Shown here in pieces: positions 5,650 to 7,835 of a DNA stretch of 7,835 nucleotides. Below the pieces are notes generated by a model. It saw only the letters and a list, made by a program, of their open reading frames with translations, was not told where the DNA came from and did not search any database. The DNA is from an uncultured Clostridia bacterium. Its GTDB lineage: Bacteria; Bacillota; Clostridia; Oscillospirales; CAG-272. Each line of letters opens with the position of its first letter. The first letter of the stretch is position 1. The DNA is taken from assembly GCA_904502015.1 (NCBI GenBank), contig CAJGEA010000085.1, positions 1 to 7,835 of the forward strand, in the 5' to 3' direction. The translations under genes and the position numbers were made by a program.

Positions 5650-6111
5650 TTATTCAGCGTACACCATCCGATCCTCGGTCCAGCCCGTAAGCGCGTCGCA
5701 CAATTCGCGGGCGGCGGCGCGGGCGGCAGGGAGGTCGTGCTCCAGATAATTGCCGCATTGCCAGCGCTCGGTGCCGGGGATTTCTCCCTCGTAGTCGGCA
5801 ATGAAGGCGAAGGACTCCTGCACGAGGCGAATGGCGTCGGCACGGCTCACGGTGTCGCGCAGCAGAAGGTAGAATCCGGTGCGGCAGCCCATCGGGCCGA
5901 CGTAGATGACCTCGTCGGTCCATCCGCTGTTGCGGGCGTAGGTGGCGAACAGATGCTCAATGGTGTGCGCGGCGGGGGTAGGGAGATAGTCGCCGCCGTT
6001 GGGGATCTTCATGCGGATATCGTAGGTGACGATGTCGCCGTCAATGCGGGATACGTACATACCCCGTCCGAGCTTGTCGTGGTTGACGGTAAAGCTGGCT
6101 ATGGTTTTCAT
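5650..6111 (-). CDS. luxS: S-ribosylhomocysteine lyase LuxS
   Basis: A 153-residue cytoplasmic metalloenzyme that splits S-ribosylhomocysteine into homocysteine and 4,5-dihydroxy-2,3-pentanedione, the precursor of the AI-2 signal. The start MKTIASFTVNHDKLGRGMYV is typical. HTIEH at 49-53 gives His49, Glu52 and His53, the metal ligands being the two His with Cys119 (in QCGNYLEHDL). GPMGCRTGFY holds the catalytic Cys76. All key residues are intact and the length is only slightly below the usual 155-160. I chose ATG 6111 by homology; AAAGGA lies 11 bases upstream, a little far. An in-frame ATG 30 bases further up falls inside a palindrome and has no good site. The partner nucleosidase (mtn/pfs) is not in the window. 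It stands alone between its own promoter and the shared terminator. Confidence 0.96.
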   Translation of the reverse strand: MKTIASFTVNHDKLGRGMYVSRIDGDIVTYDIRMKIPNGGDYLPTPAAHTIEHLFATYARNSGWTDEVIYVGPMGCRTGFYLLLRDTVSRADAIRLVQESFAFIADYEGEIPGTERWQCGNYLEHDLPAARAAARELCDALTGWTEDRMVYAE

Positions 6112-6130
6112 ATATGTGATTATCCTTTCG

Positions 6131-6147
6131 TGTGGATTCATTCCACA
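6131..6147. promoter_or_regulatory. Palindrome at the luxS transcription start, possible operator or 5' stem
   Basis: TGTGGA (6131-6136) and TCCACA (6142-6147) are exact inverted arms around five bases. The site begins four bases after the luxS -10 box, so it covers the predicted start of transcription. It could be a repressor site, or the mRNA could begin with a stabilising stem-loop. No regulator is encoded nearby to decide. Confidence 0.4.
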
Positions 6148-6150
6148 GAA

Positions 6151-6179
6151 AGTATAGCACATAAACCCCCGATTGTCAA
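6151..6179 (-). promoter_or_regulatory. Promoter of luxS
   Basis: On the minus strand, TTGACA (6174-6179), a 17-base spacer and TATACT (6151-6156), with TGC immediately before the -10 giving an extended element. The predicted start is near 6144, about 33 bases before ATG 6111. Confidence 0.88.
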
Positions 6180-6222
6180 GATGAACGCAACTCTTTAGCC
6201 GTTTTTCAAATTGGGGGTTACC

Positions 6223-6428
6223 GGTGTGTTGCTTTCTCTGTACTTTTCTTTCACCAGCGAAAGAAAAGTACCAAAAGAAACGCCGCCAAAGGAAGAAACC
6301 AAGGTTTCTCCCTTTGGGAACCCACTTCCTTACATGGTGCGCGCACGCGGCACAGCCGCGTTTGATTGCGCGCCAAACAAATCTATCCCCATTGTGCCGA
6401 GTTGGTCGACAGCTGTCGACCAACTCGG
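6223..6428. repeat. Structured repeat, left copy (four hairpins)
   Basis: A non-coding block of successive stems. H1 is a perfect 13-bp stem at 6240-6271 with loop ACCAGC. H2 is at 6286-6317, CCAAAGG/CCTTTGG outside and GAAACC/GGTTTC inside. H3 is at 6339-6373, GCGCGCA/TGCGCGC outside and CGCGGC-ACA-GCCGCG inside. H4 is a perfect 32-bp palindrome at 6397-6428. The same series occurs in inverted orientation at 6566-6764. Bases 6334-6371 are identical to the complement of 6624-6661. Together with the core and the right copy it fills most of the roughly 700-bp gene-free stretch upstream of luxS. The rest (6180-6222 and 6765-6816) shows nothing I can name. Confidence 0.85.
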
Positions 6429-6565
6429 TCGCGCGTTCTCTGCGCGAGATGGGAAGGTATTTGCACTGAGGAAAGGAACCCAAAATTCCCCTTTCAGGAG
6501 AAGCCGAATTAAGACAAACCAACCGTCTTTAAAACCCCTACCCTCAGCAGGCCTTCTATGACCAT
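6429..6565. other. Unique core between the inverted repeat copies
   Basis: A 137-bp stretch without a credible gene. It contains small stems: TCGCGC/GCGCGA at 6429-6446, GAAAGG/CCTTTC around 6471-6495, and AAGAC/GTCTT at 6511-6529. I see no transposase fragment, no matching target duplication at the outer ends, and no start codon with a ribosome binding site leading to a useful frame. It may be a spacer, a decayed third element or the body of a non-autonomous mobile element. Confidence 0.35.
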
Positions 6566-6764
6566 CCGAGTTGGTCGGCACGCTTGCCGACAACTCGGCA
6601 CTACGGATACAGATTTGTATCGAGCGCAATCAAACGCGGCTGTGCCGCGTGCGCGCACCATCAAGGGAAGGGATTTTCAAGGGAAACCGTAGGTTTCCTC
6701 TTGAACGGCGCCTCTTTGGTACTTTCTCCCGCTGGTGGGAGAAAGTACGAAAAGAACAATAACC
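6566..6764. repeat. Structured repeat, right copy (inverted)
   Basis: Reverse-complement counterpart of the left copy. H4' at 6566-6598 is CCGAGTTGGTCGGCA / TGCCGACAACTCGG with one bulged G. H3' has CGCGGC-TGT-GCCGCG at 6635-6649. H2' has TTCAAG (6676-6681) / CTTGAA (6700-6705) outside and GGAAACC/GGTTTCC inside. H1' is a perfect 12-bp stem at 6719-6748 whose loop GCTGGT is the exact complement of the left loop. H1 and H2 stems differ in sequence between copies yet stay paired. The block ends 52 bp beyond the stop of the TIGR04086 gene. Confidence 0.85.
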
Positions 6765-6816
6765 AATATATTTTAAACAGACCGATAAATCCAAATTTTA
6801 ATAGTTACAGATACAC

Positions 6817-7380
6817 TTACCGCCGCCGTGTCGCGTGGCGCGAGGAAGATTTGCGGCGCGGTCTGCCCATCAGCGCGCCCAGTATCTCCAGGCCCACAAC
6901 GCCCGCGTGAACGCCCCACGATGCGACGGAGGAAAGCCCCAGCGACATGGTGGCCCGCGCCTCATCCCCAAACAGCAATGAGAGGATGAACAGCACCGCC
7001 GTGAACAGACATCCTCCGCACAGCCCGCAAAGCGCCGCGTTGTTCCCACCGTTTCGGCGGGACGCTACGAAGCCCCCGAGCAGGGAGGAGAGCGCCAATG
7101 CCCCCAACGAAAGCGGCGTGGAAAGGGAAGTGGGGTCAGGATTGGAGTAAGCGACCCAGACACCCACCGTCAGAAAGATCAGCCCCAGGATGGCGGTGAC
7201 GGGGAGCGCGAGCAGCCCGCTCGTCATGGCGCGGGCAAAGCCACCCGCACCCTCCGCAGAGGCTTTCGCGCCAATGCTTGCCTCTGACCTTGGGGCAGGC
7301 AGGCCTGCGCGGCGTGGGTGGGGTGTATGGCTGTGCGCGTGGCGGTTCTTTTTGCGCGTGGCGGTGGTAAAAGTGTTCAT
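6817..7380 (-). CDS. TIGR04086 / DUF3792 (YrzE-like) membrane protein
   Basis: A 187-residue polytopic membrane protein of unknown function. A basic, His/Pro-rich N-terminus (1-50) is followed by four hydrophobic helices at about 55-78, 87-106, 116-137 and 148-171, then an Arg/Ser-rich tail (RPRRKSSSRHATRRR). The glycine-rich G-GGF motif in helix 2 (LLGGFVASRR), the NNAALCGLCGGC start of helix 3 and the four-helix layout suit the TIGR04086 family, which in Bacillota is typically encoded next to yajC (yrzE beside yrbF in B. subtilis). I chose ATG 7380 because GGAGG lies seven bases upstream; the frame extends to 7431 without another site. Assignment rests on topology and neighbourhood as much as on sequence, so the family call is fairly but not fully secure. 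Confidence 0.8.
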   Translation of the reverse strand: MNTFTTATRKKNRHAHSHTPHPRRAGLPAPRSEASIGAKASAEGAGGFARAMTSGLLALPVTAILGLIFLTVGVWVAYSNPDPTSLSTPLSLGALALSSLLGGFVASRRNGGNNAALCGLCGGCLFTAVLFILSLLFGDEARATMSLGLSSVASWGVHAGVVGLEILGALMGRPRRKSSSRHATRRR

Positions 7381-7402
7381 AGAGATCCCTCCGAGTCGAT
7401 GG

Positions 7403-7431
7403 TTTATCCCATCGTATGCGAGAAGGATCAA
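7403..7431 (-). promoter_or_regulatory. Possible weak promoter of the TIGR04086 gene
   Basis: On the minus strand, TTGATC (7426-7431), a 17-base spacer and GATAAA (7403-7408). Both boxes deviate from consensus. The position is right for a gene preceded by a strong hairpin, but transcription by read-through from yajC is equally possible. Confidence 0.35.
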
Positions 7432-7436
7432 ACGTA

Positions 7437-7471
7437 GAACGGCGCAAACCGATATGCGGTTTGCGCCGTTC
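7437..7471. terminator. 15-bp perfect hairpin between yajC and the TIGR04086 gene
   Basis: Bases 7437-7451 pair without mismatch with 7457-7471 around the loop ATATG. It begins 23 bases after the yajC stop in the direction of transcription. The minus-strand sequence after it (TACGTTTGATCC) has no real U-tract, so it may be a weak or regulated terminator, or a processing or stability stem that lets part of the transcription continue. Confidence 0.55.
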
Positions 7472-7493
7472 CGTTGTGACGTTGTGATGAAAA

Positions 7494-7835
7494 TTACTTC
7501 TGGTTGTTTGCTTCCTTCATCTTCTCCTCGTAGGAGAGGTCAACCTTGCTGACCGCCGAGATGAGGATGCGGATGTGGGTGCGGTCGCGCGCGGTTTCCA
7601 GCACCAGCGTGCCCGACTTCTCGTGGATGCTGACGATCTCGCCAACAATACCGCCGATGGTGGTGATCTCGTCACCGACCTGCAGGTTGGAGCGCATATC
7701 CTTGGCTGCCTGCTCCTGCTTTTTCTGGGGGCGGATGGTGAAGAAGTACATAACGACCAGCATGACTGCGAGCAGACCCAGCGTGAGCCAAGAGCCCATG
7801 CCGTTGCCCGAGCCTTCGGTAAACATCAGTGCAAA
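7494..7835 (-). CDS. yajC: Preprotein translocase subunit YajC, probably 5' truncated by the window edge
   Basis: A small single-span inner-membrane protein of the SecDF-YajC complex that accompanies SecYEG. The helix GSWLTLGLLAVMLVVMYFF is followed by the signature TIRPQKKQEQ, then the soluble part with VGDEITTIGGIVGEIVSI and a charged tail (EEKMKEANNQK). An ATG at 7826 would give 110 residues, a normal length. The nine visible bases upstream contain no ribosome binding site and stay in frame (reading FAL), so the true start may lie outside. The boundary at 7835 marks the open frame, not a chosen start. The gene leads into the TIGR04086 gene, a common clostridial pair. Confidence 0.92.
   Translation of the reverse strand, partial: FALMFTEGSGNGMGSWLTLGLLAVMLVVMYFFTIRPQKKQEQAAKDMRSNLQVGDEITTIGGIVGEIVSIHEKSGTLVLETARDRTHIRILISAVSKVDLSYEEKMKEANNQK

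Noticed and set aside
5315..6522. Long open frames running through rpmF upstream sequence and from luxS up into the repeat region (to 6522)
   Set aside because: They are the real genes read past their starts. Family length, ribosome binding sites and promoter positions put the starts at 5363 and 6111.
6223..6764. The inverted repeats as the ends of an insertion sequence
   Set aside because: The 137-bp core holds no transposase or fragment of one, and I see no target-site duplication at the outer edges. At most it is a non-autonomous element, so it is listed as a repeat pair.
1..7835. tRNA, rRNA and CRISPR arrays
   Set aside because: No cloverleaf with a T-loop GTTCRA signature, no rRNA stretch and no regularly spaced direct repeats were seen on either strand.

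Overview
The window looks like a chromosomal core-gene region of a Gram-positive anaerobe of the Bacillota, most likely a GC-rich gut Clostridia (Oscillospiraceae-like). The grounds are strong Shine-Dalgarno sites, consensus SigA-type promoters, the TmcAL/YceD/RpmF arrangement known from Bacillus (ylbM divergent from ylbN-rpmF), a C_GCAxxG_C_C protein, a YajC/TIGR04086 pair, and palindromic intergenic repeats of the kind common in gut clostridia. The lineage is inferred from gene content; no 16S or database match was available.

Layout. Bases 1-987 are the 3' part of thrS (+). A hairpin-bearing spacer follows, then two + strand genes: a visibly AT-richer gene for a 53-residue two-helix membrane protein (1232-1393) and a C_GCAxxG_C_C putative redox protein (1427-1921). 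A convergent intergenic zone (1922-2168) holds a 99-bp multi-hairpin repeat and two perfect hairpins. On the minus strand come a glycine-rich membrane protein with a TPM-like outside domain (2169-3134, own promoter) and tmcAL (3261-4511). Divergent from tmcAL, behind a perfect TTGACA-N17-TATAAT promoter, is the yceD-rpmF operon (4700-5554), closed by a bidirectional terminator shared with luxS (5650-6111, minus). Upstream of luxS lies about 700 bp without genes, dominated by two inverted copies of a roughly 200-bp structured repeat around a unique core. The window ends with a TIGR04086/DUF3792 membrane protein (6817-7380, minus) downstream of yajC (7494-7835, minus, probably running off the edge).

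How the genes relate. thrS, tmcAL, yceD and rpmF all serve translation: tRNA charging, acetylation of the elongator tRNA-Met wobble base, and the large ribosomal subunit. luxS serves the methyl cycle and makes the AI-2 precursor. yajC belongs to the Sec translocase accessory complex. No phage, CRISPR, toxin-antitoxin or defence genes are visible.

The least explained signal is the inverted repeat pair at 6223-6764. Several of its stems differ in sequence between the copies but keep their pairing, which points to a structure-selected element. The glycine-rich protein is the other item worth a look, because the two halves of its TPM-like domain appear to be in swapped order.
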